In this document: piece by piece, positions 6,010 through 6,196 of the stretch
Numbering within the stretch: the stretch's first letter is position 1
Layout: each line of letters begins with the position of its first letter
NCBI GenBank assembly: GCA_934255105.1
Contig: CAKQNH010000310.1
Coordinates: 1-6,196, forward strand
Length of the DNA: 6,196 bases
Source of the DNA: an uncultured Pirellulaceae bacterium
GTDB lineage: Bacteria; Planctomycetota; Planctomycetia; Pirellulales; Pirellulaceae
Direction: 5' to 3'
Notes under the pieces: generated by a model
The model's database searches: none
What the model was told of the DNA's origin: nothing
What the model saw: the letters and a program-made list of their open reading frames with translations, nothing else
Position numbers and translations under genes: made by a program

Positions 6010-6196
6010 CGTAGAACGATTGTCTCAATCGTTTCTTGAAGTACGTAGAACGATTGTCCCCAATCGTTTCTCGAAGTACGTAGAACGATTGTCCCCAATC
6101 GTTTCTCGAAGTACGTAGAACGATTGTCCCAATCGTTTCTCGAAGTACGTAGAACGATTGTCCCAATCGTTTTTCGAAGTACGTAGAACGATTGTC
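6010..6196. repeat. Tandem array of 34/35-bp palindromic units, cut by the window end
   Basis: Five full units begin at 6010, 6044, 6079, 6114 and 6148, and a sixth begins at 6182 and runs off the window. Lengths are 34, 35, 35, 34 and 34. Each unit holds a perfect inverted repeat AACGATTG / CAATCGTT with a loop of TCT, TCCC or TCC; the one-base loop difference explains the length change. Flanking AGAA and TTTCT can extend the stem with one bulged T. Unit junctions carry the palindrome TACGTA. There are no unique spacers. The array begins 95 bases upstream of the efflux gene start. Confidence 0.93.

Noticed and set aside
5859..6098. Minus-strand 79-codon frame running from the tandem array into the efflux gene start
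   Set aside because: The N-terminal half is a translation of the palindromic repeat, and the rest overlaps the efflux gene in another frame.
6010..6196. CRISPR-like direct repeats
   Set aside because: The 34/35-bp units follow each other directly with no unique spacers, and no cas gene is present.

Overview
The window looks like chromosomal DNA of a planctomycete, probably of the Pirellula/Rhodopirellula group. This is inferred from gene content: a prenyltransferase-repeat protein fused to tandem DUF4159 domains, a thioredoxin-like [2Fe-2S] ferredoxin of the type common in that phylum, secreted proteins with loose signal sequences, few clear Shine-Dalgarno sites, and long repeat-rich intergenic regions. 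No rRNA, tRNA, transposase, phage gene or CRISPR array is visible.

Left part (1-2253): the 3' end of a large + strand gene (1-1521, truncated by the window edge) encodes a terpene-cyclase-like tail and two DUF4159 domains. Thirteen bases later comes a small HExxH putative metalloprotease (1535-1921), probably in the same operon. It converges on a small minus-strand hypothetical gene (1918-2253), and the two stop codons interlock in the tetranucleotide TTAA.

Middle (2254-3253): a compact divergent region carries overlapping candidate promoters. It separates the minus-strand gene from a + strand [2Fe-2S] ferredoxin (2360-2728). About 525 bp without a credible gene follow. That stretch holds a long inverted repeat built from hexamers (CTYAAA copies on the left, nine perfect TTTGAG copies on the right) and then the likely promoter and leader of the next gene.

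Right part (3254-6196): a secreted alpha/beta-hydrolase (3254-4186, TTG start with a good Shine-Dalgarno) has a Gln/Val/Glu hexamer-encoded linker after its signal peptide. It converges, with a 9-bp gap, on a minus-strand TolC/CzcC-type outer-membrane efflux lipoprotein (4196-5914, ATG start with GGAGG). Upstream of that gene lies a tandem array of 34/35-bp units (6010 to the window end), each containing a perfect 8-bp hairpin stem.

Functionally the genes do not form one obvious pathway. The two left-hand genes may work together, and the efflux protein would normally need an RND pump and adaptor, which are not in the window. The least explained parts are the two non-coding repeat structures: the hexamer hairpin at 2876-2989 and the palindromic tandem array at 6010-6196.
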